A DNA stretch of 64,000 nucleotides from JAMXLO01 sp963818775 (GCA_963818775.1 CAWFUF010000024.1:62001-126000), one strand, 5' to 3'. Shown: positions 34,712-45,322, numbered from the stretch's first letter. Numbers and translations are program-made. The notes: generated from the letters alone by a model not told the origin.

Positions 34712-36502
34712 ATGAACGAACAAGACCTGCGTGGCCTGATCGAGGAAGTTCGGGAAGGCAGGCTGTCGCGGCGCGCATTCACTCGCGCGATGATCGCGCT
34801 CGGCCTCACCGCGCCTCTGGCAACGCAGATGCTGGCGTATTCCGGTGTCGCCGTGGCGGCGGAGACGCCCGCTTACAGGCCGACCAAGGCAGGCGGTGGT
34901 GGACCGCTGAAGGTGCTGTGGTGGCAGGGACCAACACTGCTGAACCCGCACTTCGCCGTCGGCACCAAGGACCAGGACGCATCGCGGGTCTTCTATGAAC
35001 CGCTGGCCGGATGGAGCGCCGACGGCAGCCTCACCCCGGTGCTGGCCGCGGAAATTCCGACCGTGGAGAACGGCGGCCTGTCCGAGGAAGGCACCTCTGT
35101 CATCTGGAAACTGAAACAGGGGGTGAAGTGGCACGACGGTCAGCCCTTCACCGCCGATGACTGCGTGTTCAACTGGGAATATGTAGCCGATCCCGCGACC
35201 GCGGCGACGACGATCGGCTCCTACCAGGACATCAAGGTCACCAAGGTGGATGACCACACGATCCGCGTCGACTTCAAGAAACCGACGCCGTTCTGGGCTG
35301 ACGCCTTCGTCGGCGTCAATGGCATGGTCATCCCCAGGCATCTGTTCGAGGCCTACAAAGGCGCGAAGTCGCGCGAGGCGCCGGCAAACCTGGTCCCGGT
35401 CGGCACCGGCGCATACCTGTACGTCGACTTCAAGCCGGGCGATCTGGTGCAGGGCAAACTCAACCCGAACTACCACATGCCGAACCGACCGTATTTCGAC
35501 ACCATCGAGATGAAGGGTGGCGGTGATGCGGTGTCGGCGGCCCGCGCCGTACTGCAGACCGGCGAGTACGACTTTGCCTGGAACATGCAGGTGGAAGACG
35601 AGATCCTCAAGCGGCTCGAGGCAAGTGGCAAGGGACATGTCGAAATCCTGCCAGGCGGCAGCATCGAGCACATTCAGCTCAACAACACCGATCCGTGGCA
35701 CGATGTGGATGGCGAGCGCTCGAGCATCAAGTCGAAGCACCCGTACCTGACCGATCCGGCGGTGCGCGAGGCGCTCAACCTGCTGGTGGATCGCGCCTCG
35801 GTGCACAAGTTCATCTATGGCCGTACCGGTGTCGATACGGCAAACTACGTGAACGGGCCTGAAAAGTTCGTCTCAAAGAACACCCATTACGAGTATGCCC
35901 TCGACAAGGCGATCAAGCTGCTGGACGACGCCGGCTGGAAGCCCGGTGCGGACGGCGTGCGTGAGAAGAATGGCGTGAAGCTGCACGCGGTCTATCAGAC
36001 CTCGATCAACGCGCCGCGTCAGAAGACCCAGGAGATCGTCAAGCAAACCTGTCAGAAGGCCGGCATCTCGGTGGAGATCAAGTCGGTCACCGCGTCGGTG
36101 TTCTTCTCTTCGGATGTGGCAAATCCGGACACCTATCCGCATTTCGTTGCCGACCTCCAGATGTACACCACGACGATGGCCCAGCCCGATCCTGCTGTGT
36201 TCATGCGCCAGTTCCTGTCCACCGAGGTTGCGAGCAAGGCAAACAAGTTCCAGGGACGCAACATCACCCGCTGGCAGAGTGCCGACTACGACAAGCTTTT
36301 CCAGCAGAGTGACGTCGAGCTCAATCCGGTGAAGCGGGCGGCGCTGTTCATCGCCATGAACGATCTGGTGATCAAGGACGTCGTAGTCATTCCGGTCGTG
36401 ACCCGACCGGCCGTTGTTGCCATGGGCAAGAATCTGCACGCCCCATTGAGCGGCTGGGACAGCAATCTCTACGCTGTGCAGGACTGGTACCGCGACGCGT
36501 GA
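34712..36502 (+). CDS. Peptide/nickel-type ABC transporter substrate-binding protein, Tat-exported
   Basis: 596 residues. The N-terminus has a twin-arginine signal (SRRAFTRAMIALGL, R20-R21) followed by AVAAETP. The mature protein is an SBP family 5 (DppA/OppA) receptor: WKLKQGVKWHDGQPFTADD, VFNWEYVADP, FYPG-like pocket text and a C-terminal ALFIAMNDLVIKDVVVIPVV. Tat export is less common than Sec for this family and suggests that folding or a cofactor is completed in the cytoplasm. It opens a five-gene operon with two permeases and two ATPases, so it supplies substrate to that importer, probably a peptide or related compound. Confidence 0.9.
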   Translation: MNEQDLRGLIEEVREGRLSRRAFTRAMIALGLTAPLATQMLAYSGVAVAAETPAYRPTKAGGGGPLKVLWWQGPTLLNPHFAVGTKDQDASRVFYEPLAGWSADGSLTPVLAAEIPTVENGGLSEEGTSVIWKLKQGVKWHDGQPFTADDCVFNWEYVADPATAATTIGSYQDIKVTKVDDHTIRVDFKKPTPFWADAFVGVNGMVIPRHLFEAYKGAKSREAPANLVPVGTGAYLYVDFKPGDLVQGKLNPNYHMPNRPYFDTIEMKGGGDAVSAARAVLQTGEYDFAWNMQVEDEILKRLEASGKGHVEILPGGSIEHIQLNNTDPWHDVDGERSSIKSKHPYLTDPAVREALNLLVDRASVHKFIYGRTGVDTANYVNGPEKFVSKNTHYEYALDKAIKLLDDAGWKPGADGVREKNGVKLHAVYQTSINAPRQKTQEIVKQTCQKAGISVEIKSVTASVFFSSDVANPDTYPHFVADLQMYTTTMAQPDPAVFMRQFLSTEVASKANKFQGRNITRWQSADYDKLFQQSDVELNPVKRAALFIAMNDLVIKDVVVIPVVTRPAVVAMGKNLHAPLSGWDSNLYAVQDWYRDA

Positions 36503-36518
36503 TGCGAGCGTCGGTGAC

Positions 36519-37478
36519 TTGAGCCGCTACCTCATCCGTCGCCTGTTGATCGCCATACCGAGCCTGCTCGGCATCAGCGTCGTGCTGTTCACCATCCTGG
36601 CACTCGCGCCGGGCGATCCATTCAGCGAGCTCGCCACCAACCCCGCCATCCCGCCCGAGGTGCAGGCGGCGCTGCGCGCCAAGTTCGGCATGGATGACCC
36701 GATCTGGCAGCGCTACCTGCATTGGCTCGTCGCCATGCTGCATGGCGACTGGGGCTTCTCGTTCGCCAGTCGGATAGATGTCAATACGCTGATCCTGCAG
36801 CGCCTGCCGACGACCCTCGGCGTTATCGGTGCGTCGCAGATACTTGCGCTGCTGATCGCGCTGCCAGTCGGGGTCTTTGCCGCGACGCGGCCCTATTCGC
36901 TCTTCGACCAGATCGCCAGCACACTGGCCCTGATGGGATTCTCGCTGCCGGTCTTCTTCACCGGTATCGTGTTCATCCTGGTGTTCAGCGTCTATCTGGA
37001 CTGGCTGCCGTTCGTGTTCCGCTCGGACCTGGCCGCCACCGGGTTTGCCTGGTGGTGGGAGGAGTTGAAGCAGTCAATCATGCCGGTCGCGGTGATCGGG
37101 CTTTTTCAGGGCGCAACCTGGACGCGCTTTGTGCGCTCCGCCGTGCTCGACGTGATCCGGTTGGATTACGTCACCACCGCGCGTGCCAAGGGTCTGCCGG
37201 AAAGTGGCGTAGTGCTCAAGCACATCGTGCGCAACGCGTTGATCCCAGTGGTGACGCTGATTGCCCTGCAGATGCCCATCGTGTTCGGTGGGGCCATCAT
37301 CACCGAGCAGATCTTCCGGGTGCCTGGCATCGGATCGCTGCTGATCAGCGCGATTTTGGCCAACGATACACCGGTGATCATGGGTGTCACATTCGTGTTC
37401 GCCTGTTTGGTCATCATGTTCAACCTGATCGCGGACCTGCTGTATGGCTGGCTCGACCCACGCATCTCGTACCGCTGA
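36519..37478 (+). CDS. ABC transporter permease, DppB-type
   Basis: 319 residues, with a TTG start (no ATG or GTG fits the conserved MxRYLIRRLL opening, SRYLIRRLLIAIPSLLGISV). Six membrane segments are visible. The EAA loop reads DYVTTARAKGLPESGVVLKHIVRNALIPVVT, which docks on the ATPases. It follows the substrate-binding gene by 16 bases and overlaps the next permease by 35, so all are co-transcribed. It forms the membrane pore with the DppC-type partner. Confidence 0.92.
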   Translation: MSRYLIRRLLIAIPSLLGISVVLFTILALAPGDPFSELATNPAIPPEVQAALRAKFGMDDPIWQRYLHWLVAMLHGDWGFSFASRIDVNTLILQRLPTTLGVIGASQILALLIALPVGVFAATRPYSLFDQIASTLALMGFSLPVFFTGIVFILVFSVYLDWLPFVFRSDLAATGFAWWWEELKQSIMPVAVIGLFQGATWTRFVRSAVLDVIRLDYVTTARAKGLPESGVVLKHIVRNALIPVVTLIALQMPIVFGGAIITEQIFRVPGIGSLLISAILANDTPVIMGVTFVFACLVIMFNLIADLLYGWLDPRISYR

Positions 37479-38394
37479 CGCCGGGACCGCGATCGCCGTT
37501 GCGAGGGCGCGGGCGCGGCACGTCACGCCCTGGACCGAGGCGTGGCGGCGCTTTCGACGCCATCACCTCGCGGTGGCGAGCGCCGTGGTGCTGCTGGCGA
37601 TGGTCCTGGCGGTGGCGTTCGGTCCGCTGCTATGGCGCGTGCAGATCAATGACATTGATTTCGCCGCGCAACTGCAGGGGCCGAGTTGGGCACATCCACT
37701 GGGTACCGACGATCTGGGCCAGGACCTGCTGGCGCGCATGCTGTATGGCGGACGCATCTCGCTCGCCGTCGGCTTGGCGGCCATGTCCGTCTCGGTCGTC
37801 GTCGGCACTGTTGTCGGTGCGCTCGCCGGCATATCGCGCGGCAGCATCGACGCCGCGCTGATGTGGCTGATCGATCTGTTCCTGTCGCTGCCGCAACTGC
37901 CGGTGCTGCTGCTGCTCATCTACCTGTTCCGCAACTCGCTGACTGCGTGGCTGGGTCCGGAACTGGGGATGTTCATCCTGGTCGTAGCGGGGATCGGCGC
38001 CTTTCGCTGGATGATTGTGGCCCGCCTGGTGCGCGCGCAGTTCTTCGCGCTGCGCGAGAAGGAGTTCGTTGAGGCGGCGCGTGCCCTCGGCGCCTCGACC
38101 TTCCGCCTGGTGGTGCGCCACATCCTGCCGAACGCGCTCGGCCCGGTGATCGTCGCCGGCACGATCGATGTGGCCGCGGCAATCATCGCCGAATCCACCC
38201 TGTCGTTCCTGGGCCTTGGCTTTCCGCCGGACATTCCCACCTGGGGCCGCATCCTGTTCGACGCGAAGGATCAGCTCGACGTCGCACCGCACTGGGCATT
38301 GTTCGCCGGCGGCGCGATCTTCCTCGCGGTGCTCACCATCAACTTCATCGGCGACGGCCTGCGCGATGCGCTCGATCCGCGCCGCATCATGTGA
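37444..38394 (+). CDS. ABC transporter permease, DppC-type
   Basis: 316 residues starting inside the end of the DppB-type gene. After an Ala/Arg-rich N-terminus the protein has the OppC/DppC pattern: PSWAHPLGTDDLGQDLLARMLYGGR, then the EAA loop EFVEAARALGASTFRLVVRHILPNALGP and the end INFIGDGLRDALDPR. It pairs with the DppB-type permease. The next ATPase gene starts three bases after its stop. Confidence 0.92.
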   Translation: MAGSTHASRTADAGTAIAVARARARHVTPWTEAWRRFRRHHLAVASAVVLLAMVLAVAFGPLLWRVQINDIDFAAQLQGPSWAHPLGTDDLGQDLLARMLYGGRISLAVGLAAMSVSVVVGTVVGALAGISRGSIDAALMWLIDLFLSLPQLPVLLLLIYLFRNSLTAWLGPELGMFILVVAGIGAFRWMIVARLVRAQFFALREKEFVEAARALGASTFRLVVRHILPNALGPVIVAGTIDVAAAIIAESTLSFLGLGFPPDIPTWGRILFDAKDQLDVAPHWALFAGGAIFLAVLTINFIGDGLRDALDPRRIM

Positions 38395-38397
38395 CGC

Positions 38398-39380
38398 ATG
38401 GCTGAGCGGCTGCTCGAGATCCGCGGATTGAAGACGCATTTCAGGACCGACGACGGCATGGTTCGCGCGGTCGACGGCGTGGACCTCGTCATCGACCGAG
38501 GTGAGACGCTGGGCGTCGTCGGCGAGTCAGGCTGTGGCAAGACCGTCACCGCGATGACAGTGCTGAAGCTGATCCAGATGCCGCCCGGCCGCATCGTCGA
38601 GGGCAGCGTGCTGTGGCAGGGCCGCGACCTCGTGCCACTCGGCGCCGATGAGATGCGGCAGATCCGCAGCAAGCAGATCGCTATCATCTTCCAGGAGCCA
38701 ATGACCTCGCTGAATCCCGTCTATACAGTGGGCCAGCAGATCGCCGAGACCATCCGGCAGCACGAGGACCTGAACCGCCGGGAAGCGATGGACCGGGCCG
38801 TCGAGATGCTGCGTCTGGTGCACATCCCGACGCCCGAACGCAGGGTGCACGACTATCCGCATCAGTTCTCCGGCGGGATGCGGCAACGCGTGATGATCGC
38901 GATGGCGCTGTCGTGCAATCCGCGGCTGCTGATCGCCGACGAACCGACCACCGCGCTCGACGTCACCATTCAGGCGCAGATCCTCGATCTTCTCGCCGAG
39001 ATGAAATCGCGCCTGGGGATGGCAATCATGCTGATCACCCATGCGATGGGCGTCGTCGCAGAGACCGCGCAGCGTGTGGTCGTGATGTATGCTGGCCGCG
39101 TGGTCGAAGAGGCGACTGTCGAGCAATTGTTCGCCAGTCCGCTGCACCCTTACACGCAGGGCCTGATCCGCTCGATCCCGCGCATCGACAAGGACGCCGG
39201 CAAGCGAGCGCGGCTCGAGGCAATCGGCGGCGTGGTGCCAAGCCTGATCGATCCGCCGCCCGGCTGTCGCTTCGCGCCGCGCTGCAAATCGGCATTGCCT
39301 GCCTGCACCGAGGCGATGCCGGAACTCCGCACGGTCGAGGTGGGCCACAAGGTCGCCTGCATCCTGTATCGGGCGGCGCG

Positions 39381-39384
<4 letters not shown>
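38398..39384 (+). CDS. ABC transporter ATPase, DppD-type
   Basis: 328 residues. Walker A GESGCGKT (42-49), Q-loop IIFQEPMTSLNP, signature FSGGMRQRVMIAMAL, Walker B LLIADEPTTALD and the OppD/DppD C-terminal extension with the cysteine-rich PPPGCRFAPRCKSALPAC, a segment that in this subfamily can hold an iron-sulfur cluster. One residue deserves note: the H-loop region reads LITHAMGVVAETA rather than the usual LITHDLGVVAE, i.e. an Ala after the His. It overlaps the next ATPase gene by four bases. Confidence 0.92.
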
Positions 39385-40355
<971 letters not shown>

Positions 40356-40462
40356 GCGGATACATGCACACCCTTAATTAACCAGAGCGTCATCATAGAG
40401 CACTGGTGAAGTGCGTTTGCGGTGACTAACTGCCCGTGCGCTATCTCTGGGAGGGAATGCCA

Positions 40463-40684
40463 ATGCGAGGCGACGGCGCTGACAAGCAGGGCCCGCGTAC
40501 CGAAGCACTGCGTCGTGCGCTACAGCTTGTGGATAACGAGGCGGCCGCGGCGGATCTCCTGTTCCTTGAGTATTGGCAGGCTCAGCGTTGCCCGGACATC
40601 GCCGCCAGCCTCCGCGCCAGCCAGATCCGCCGTGCCAATCCGACGCTCGCGGCTGAAATCCATGCGGAGCTGAACAGGCGCTAG
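40463..40684 (+). CDS. Small hypothetical protein, 73 residues
   Basis: The ATG at 40463 follows GGGAGGG by eight bases; an ATG six bases earlier would sit too close to that site. The product is helical and charged (ALRRALQLVDNEAAAADLLFLEYW, RRANPTLAAEIHAELNRR). No family is recognised. It lies between the transporter operon and the CoA-transferase genes, 52 bases before the latter, and could be co-transcribed with them. Confidence 0.5.
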   Translation: MRGDGADKQGPRTEALRRALQLVDNEAAAADLLFLEYWQAQRCPDIAASLRASQIRRANPTLAAEIHAELNRR

Positions 40685-40736
40685 CCCTTGCCTCGCGCGC
40701 CAGCCAAGTGGCACGGTGCGCGCGCAGGAGGGCGCA

Positions 40737-41444
40737 ATGGCGGTCAACAAGGTCTATCCGAGCGCGGGCTCCGCCTTGGCCGGGCTGTTGCGCGACGACA
40801 TGGTGATCATGTCGGGCGGGTTCGGCCTGTGCGGAATTCCCGCCGCGCTGATCGAGGCGATTCGTGAAAGCGGCGTGAAGGGGCTAACCATCGTCTCCAA
40901 CAACGCGGGGATCGACGATGTCGGCCTGGGCGTGCTGCTGAAGACGCGCCAGGTACGCAAGATGATCAGCTCGTACGTCGGCGAGAACGCCACCTTTGCA
41001 CAGCAATATCTGGCGGGCGAACTGGAGATCGAGTTCAACCCGCAGGGAACGTTGGCTGAGCGCATTCGCGCAGGCGGCGCGGGCATCCCAGGCTTCTACA
41101 CCGCGACGGGCGCCGGTACCCAGATCGCCGAGGGCAAGGAGACCAAGCAGTTCGACGGCCGTACCTACGTGCTGGAACGCGGTATCCGTGCCGACCTGGC
41201 GGTGATCCATGCCTGGAAGACGGACCACGAGGGCAACCTGATCTATCGCAAGACGGCGCGGAACTTCAATCCGATCATGGCGACCGCGGCGGAAGTGGTG
41301 GTGGCGGAGGTCGAGGACCTCGTGCCCAACGGCCAGATCGACCCGGATCACATCATCACCGCGGGCATCTTTGTCGATCGTATCGTGCTACTGGACACCG
41401 TGGACAAGCGGATCGAACAGCGCACCGTGCGCAGGCGCTACTAA
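40737..41444 (+). CDS. scoA: 3-oxoacid CoA-transferase subunit A
   Basis: 235 residues from the ATG at 40737 with GGAGGGCGC upstream. Contains the family opening GDDMVIMSGGFGLCGIP-like text (DDMVIMSGGFGLCGIPAALI), NNAGIDDVGLGVLL, the GAGIPGFYT(A)TGAGT glycine-rich phrase and GNLIYRKTARNFNP. With subunit B it transfers CoA between succinyl-CoA and a 3-oxo acid such as acetoacetate, a step in ketone-body or PHB-derived acetoacetate use. The B subunit starts 10 bases downstream. Confidence 0.92.
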   Translation: MAVNKVYPSAGSALAGLLRDDMVIMSGGFGLCGIPAALIEAIRESGVKGLTIVSNNAGIDDVGLGVLLKTRQVRKMISSYVGENATFAQQYLAGELEIEFNPQGTLAERIRAGGAGIPGFYTATGAGTQIAEGKETKQFDGRTYVLERGIRADLAVIHAWKTDHEGNLIYRKTARNFNPIMATAAEVVVAEVEDLVPNGQIDPDHIITAGIFVDRIVLLDTVDKRIEQRTVRRRY

Positions 41445-41454
41445 GGAGGGGCCG

Positions 41455-42105
41455 ATGGCCTGGACGCGCGATCAGATGGCGGCACGTGCAGCACGTGAGC
41501 TGCGCGACGGGTTCTACGTCAACCTCGGCATCGGCATCCCGACGCTGGTGGCGAACCATATTCCTGAGGGCATGTCGATCCAATTGCACTCCGAGAATGG
41601 CATGCTCGGCATGGGTCCGTTCCCGTTCGAAGGCGAGGAAGACGCCGACCTGATCAACGCCGGCAAGCAGACGGTGACCGAACTGCCGACCACCAGCTTC
41701 TTCGACAGCGCGGCGAGCTTCGCGATGGTACGCGGCGGGCACATCGACATCTCGATCCTCGGTGCTTTGCAGGTGGCGGAGAATGGCGACCTCGCCAACT
41801 GGATGATCCCCGGCAAGATGGTGAAGGGGATGGGCGGTGCCATGGACCTGGTGGCCGGCGTGAAGCGCGTCGTGGTGCTGATGGAGCACACCGCGGGCGG
41901 CAAGCCCAAGCTGCTGAAGCGCTGCAACCTGCCTCTGACCGGAGCGGGAGTGGTGGACTTGGTGATCACCGACCTCGGGGTGTTCGAGGTGGGCGAAGGC
42001 GGGCTCCGTCTGGTCGATGTCGCCCCGCAGGTGACTGTGGAGGAGATTCGCTCGAAAACCGAGGCGGGATTCACGGTGTCACCGGATTTGAGGCTGGCGG
42101 CGTAA
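41455..42105 (+). CDS. scoB: 3-oxoacid CoA-transferase subunit B
   Basis: 216 residues from the ATG at 41455, preceded by GGAGGGGCC. The catalytic glutamate, which forms the CoA thioester, is in SENGMLGMGP. Further motifs are YVNLGIGIPTLVANHIP, GGHIDISILGALQV and MVKGMGGAMDLVAG. It works with ScoA. Its 3' end overlaps by 35 bases the end of a convergent AMP-binding-like gene. Confidence 0.93.
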   Translation: MAWTRDQMAARAARELRDGFYVNLGIGIPTLVANHIPEGMSIQLHSENGMLGMGPFPFEGEEDADLINAGKQTVTELPTTSFFDSAASFAMVRGGHIDISILGALQVAENGDLANWMIPGKMVKGMGGAMDLVAGVKRVVVLMEHTAGGKPKLLKRCNLPLTGAGVVDLVITDLGVFEVGEGGLRLVDVAPQVTVEEIRSKTEAGFTVSPDLRLAA

Positions 42106-42883
42106 GGAGCGCCGGCGAGGCGATTGGCCGCACCGTAACCGGCTCTAGCGGATTACCCCAGACCGTGTCGCTGGTCCGGGCGAGCAGCATCATGTCGGAC
42201 TTCACCCAGGTGTAGATGCGGCGTCGGCCCTCTGGCGAGAGCGGGCCGCCGGTGGCGACGATCGAACGCAGGCTGGCGAGGTTCGGGCGGTTGCGTGGGC
42301 GCTGGAACGCCGCCTCGGCGAGGGTCTGCGCGGGGGCGACCATGACGGTCGCGCGTTCCTCCGCCGCGACTGCCAACAGGGTGGCAGCGGCGGGAGCCGC
42401 GATAATGACGGCGGACCCTTCCAACAGCGCGACGAGCCAGGGCCAGGCCGGACCCACGACCAGCAGTCGGTCGTCTGGACGCAGGTCCGTGTGCAGCAAC
42501 AAATCGGCGCACGGGCGGATCAAGGAGGCCGGGGGCCAGAGCCGGGCGAGCGGCGCCGACAGTTCGACAGGCAACGCGGACGGCTCCAAACTCACGCGCA
42601 TAAGCTCGTCTCGGCTGAGCCCGAGGCGCGAGCCGTCGACTCTCCGGAACACCAGCGCCTCGCGCGCCCCGGAATGGCGGGCGAGCCGGAGGGGTCTCTC
42701 CGGCAGTCGTGCGAACTCCACCACTGCGGCGCGGAATTCCGTGGAACGGTCCGCCGAGAACCGCTGCAGCGCACGCCAACTCGCCAGGTCGATCCCGCGC
42801 GCAGTGCTCAGCCAGTGCAGGAACGCCCATACGTTGGTGGTAACCACGTGCTCCGGGTTCGGCGCGTATAGGAAATCGGCCAT
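42071..42883 (-). CDS. Short AMP-binding-like protein, acyl-CoA synthetase relative
   Basis: 270 residues; normal members have 500 or more. The N-terminus (FLHWLSTARGIDLASWRALQRFS) resembles the acetyl/acetoacetyl-CoA synthetase N-terminal module, and further on RPDDRLLVVGPAWPWLVALLEG, SIVATGGPLSPEG and MLLARTSDTVWGN follow the AMP-binding order, but the P-loop (TSGTTGxPK) is absent and the C-terminal lid domain is missing. It is therefore unlikely to adenylate. Its convergence with scoAB hints at a link to acetoacetate metabolism. It may be a regulatory or degenerate paralogue. Confidence 0.65.
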   Translation of the reverse strand: MADFLYAPNPEHVVTTNVWAFLHWLSTARGIDLASWRALQRFSADRSTEFRAAVVEFARLPERPLRLARHSGAREALVFRRVDGSRLGLSRDELMRVSLEPSALPVELSAPLARLWPPASLIRPCADLLLHTDLRPDDRLLVVGPAWPWLVALLEGSAVIIAAPAAATLLAVAAEERATVMVAPAQTLAEAAFQRPRNRPNLASLRSIVATGGPLSPEGRRRIYTWVKSDMMLLARTSDTVWGNPLEPVTVRPIASPALLTPPASNPVTP

Positions 42884-42940
42884 TAGGCGCCCCTTGATCG
42901 GCCTGGAGGGCGGGCGCTATATGCCGCGCTCCGCACGGCC

Positions 42941-43016
42941 GGGGCCATAGCTCAGTTGGGAGAGCGCCTGAATGGCATTCAGGAGGTCAGGGGTTCGACT
43001 CCCCTTGGCTCCACCA
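42941..43016 (+). tRNA. tRNA-Ala(GGC)
   Basis: 76 nt including an encoded CCA. The acceptor stem GGGGCCA pairs with TGGCTCC, the D arm reads AGCTCAGTTGGGAGAGC, the anticodon loop ATGGCAT with stem CCTGA/TCAGG gives anticodon GGC, and the T arm AGGGGTTCGACTCCCCT is standard. Confidence 0.97.
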
Positions 43017-43137
43017 GACTGGGTGACCGCTGTGATCGCCGGATAGCCATCCTCCAGTCATTACTTCGCCGTATTATTGCGTTGTTTTGACAAGCCTGTC
43101 ACTCACGGTTCGGTGAGTTGCGCTAGGACGGCCGCCC

Positions 43138-44871
43138 ATGCGCCGTCTCGCCACTATATTTCGCTCGGAATTCCTGCTCGTCGTGCTCGCCACTGCCCTG
43201 CCGGTCTGGCTGGGCTCGGCTGTGCTGCTCTACAACGCCGAGATTGACGCGCGCGCGCTGGTCGAGCGCGACGCGGGCGCAACCGCCCGCTCCGTCATGG
43301 TTGCCATCGATCGCGATGTGGCCGCCGCCACAGTGCTCGCGGAGACCCTCGCGACATCCCAGAGCTTGCTCGAGGGCGACCTCGCCAGATTTTACGTGCG
43401 TGCCAGCAATGCTATTCAGCGCAGCGGCGTCGGCAGCAACTTGGTCCTGAGCGATGCATCGGGTCAGCAGGTTCTCAACACTCTGCAACAGTTCGGCCAA
43501 CCGCTGCCGCGCCACGGCAATCCCAATATAGTCCAAACGGTCTTTGCCACCGCCAAGCCGATGATTTCCGATCTTTACATCGGCGGCCTGATGCGCCGCC
43601 CGGTGCTCAGCGTCGAAGTGCCCGTCATTCGAGACGACAAGGTCATCTACGATCTCTCCATCGGCCTGTTCCCCGAGCGCAAGAGCGCGATCTTGCGTCA
43701 GCAGCGTTTGCCGGCCGGCTGGATCGCGGGTGTCATCGACAGCACGGGCAGCATTATTGCGCGGTCACAAGACGAATCCCGGTTCGTCGGCCAGAAGGCA
43801 ACTCAGGCTTTCCTACAGGCAATTGCGCAGAAGCCGGTAGGGGCTGGCACGACAGCAGGGCGCACGCTTGAGGGTGTCAGTGTCTCAACCGCCTGGGCTC
43901 GCTCCGACGTTTCGGGCTGGACGGTCGCTGTTGCCGTGCCGAGTGCCGAACTGACCGACCGGGTTTGGCGCTTCCTGGCGCTCAGCGTTGCCTGCACGCT
44001 GGCCCTGATCGTCATTAATCTCGCCATGGCAGCGGCCATCGGCCGGCGCCTGGAGGCGCGTACCATCGAGAGCACGACGGCGCGTGTCGGGCAGCAGGGC
44101 GTGGAAGAGGCGGCACGCGCCCGGAGCAGCTACTTCGCCTATCTCAGCCACGAACTCCGCACGCCACTGATGGCTGTGTCGGGGTGCGCGGAGCGCATCG
44201 CCACCCGCTCCCAGGATGCGAAGGTGCTGGACTATTGCGAGCGCATCGACCGGAACACGAACCACATCATCGACATCATCGAACAGATCCAGAGTTATGC
44301 TCGTCACGAAGCAGGCGAACTGAAGTTGCACAAGACGCCGCTGGACGTCGCGGACAAGGTGCAAAGCTCCGTGGATTTGCTGGAAGGTATCGCCAGGCAA
44401 GCCGGCGTCGAGGTGCAGTGTAAGATCGACGAGCGCATTCCACCGTTGAACGCCGACGAGGTGCGGCTGCGGCAAATCCTGATCAACCTGTTATCGAACG
44501 CCATCAAGTTCACCTCACGCGGCGGGACGGTGACGATCAGCGCAGGACAGGTCGGTACTGACTGCGTAATCCGCGTGGCGGACACCGGCATAGGCATCAG
44601 CGCCAATGACCTTCCGCGCATCGTGCTGCCGTTTGCCCAGGTGGAGAATGCCCAGACCGGGAAGCGCAGAGGCACAGGCCTTGGGCTACCGTTGAGCAAG
44701 GGTCTGGTGGAACAGCATGGCGGCTCACTGACGCTGGCAAGCGTGCCCGGTTTCGGTACCACCGTGACCGTACGGCTACCTAGCCTGGCGGTTCTGGACC
44801 AACAAACGGCTGTCGAGCCAGAGAGCAAGGCATCCGGGCCGCACGCCGAACTCGCGAAGGTTGGTTCGTGA
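43138..44871 (+). CDS. Membrane sensor histidine kinase
   Basis: 577 residues. An N-terminal membrane segment (residues 12-32), a periplasmic sensing region (33-278, dCache-like by pattern), a second segment (279-301) and then a cytoplasmic HisKA/HATPase unit: phospho-acceptor H338 in YLSHELRTPL, N box NLLSNAIKF, G1 VADTGIGI, F box PFAQVE and G2 GTGLGLPLS. No receiver domain is fused and no response regulator gene is adjacent, so the partner is elsewhere. The ligand is unknown. It lies downstream of tRNA-Ala. Confidence 0.93.
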   Translation: MRRLATIFRSEFLLVVLATALPVWLGSAVLLYNAEIDARALVERDAGATARSVMVAIDRDVAAATVLAETLATSQSLLEGDLARFYVRASNAIQRSGVGSNLVLSDASGQQVLNTLQQFGQPLPRHGNPNIVQTVFATAKPMISDLYIGGLMRRPVLSVEVPVIRDDKVIYDLSIGLFPERKSAILRQQRLPAGWIAGVIDSTGSIIARSQDESRFVGQKATQAFLQAIAQKPVGAGTTAGRTLEGVSVSTAWARSDVSGWTVAVAVPSAELTDRVWRFLALSVACTLALIVINLAMAAAIGRRLEARTIESTTARVGQQGVEEAARARSSYFAYLSHELRTPLMAVSGCAERIATRSQDAKVLDYCERIDRNTNHIIDIIEQIQSYARHEAGELKLHKTPLDVADKVQSSVDLLEGIARQAGVEVQCKIDERIPPLNADEVRLRQILINLLSNAIKFTSRGGTVTISAGQVGTDCVIRVADTGIGISANDLPRIVLPFAQVENAQTGKRRGTGLGLPLSKGLVEQHGGSLTLASVPGFGTTVTVRLPSLAVLDQQTAVEPESKASGPHAELAKVGS

Positions 44872-45001
44872 CCCCGTGACGGTGCGCCGCACCTCCCCTC
44901 GGCTCATGGCGACTTGCAGATTCGCGCCTGGTCAGCTTTTCCGCCACAACTCTGCCGCCATGTTCGTCAAGACTGTACGCTCGTCAAAGGAGTTGTCCGT
45001 C

Positions 45002-45322
45002 ATGCGACGCAATTCACTCCGCATCTCGGGCGCCGCAGCTCTCGCTGTCGTCGGCCTTCTGATCCTCACGGCGCCGCTCGCACGTGCCGACTGGCATGGT
45101 GGCGGAGGCGGCTGGCATGGAGGGGGCGGCGGCTGGCACGGTGGAGGTGCTTGGCATGGCGGCGCTTGGGGATGGCACGGTAACCGCTGGAGCTGCTGCT
45201 GGCGAGGGGGAGTCTTTATCGGCGTGCCGCCAGTCTACGTCCCCCCGCCCGTCTACTATCCGCCTCCGTACTATCCTCCGCCATATTATGCGCCGTACGG
45301 CTACGCTTACCCTGGTTACTGA
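45002..45322 (+). CDS. Secreted Gly/His/Trp-rich protein with Pro/Tyr-rich tail
   Basis: 106 residues from the ATG at 45002; the frame upstream to 44861 overlaps the kinase gene and lacks a signal. A signal peptide (GAAALAVVGLLILTAPLARA) is followed by WHGGGGGWHGGGGG-type repeats, HGNRWSCCWRGG with a Cys pair, then PPPVYYPPPYYPPPYY. The repeats are low complexity and could bind metal or form a surface film. It follows the kinase gene by 130 bases. Confidence 0.65.
   Translation: MRRNSLRISGAAALAVVGLLILTAPLARADWHGGGGGWHGGGGGWHGGGAWHGGAWGWHGNRWSCCWRGGVFIGVPPVYVPPPVYYPPPYYPPPYYAPYGYAYPGY

Noticed and set aside
38913..39380. N-terminal extension of the DppF-type ATPase frame
   Set aside because: It lies within the DppD-type gene and is arginine-rich shadow sequence; the ATG at 39381 overlaps the upstream stop in the usual way.
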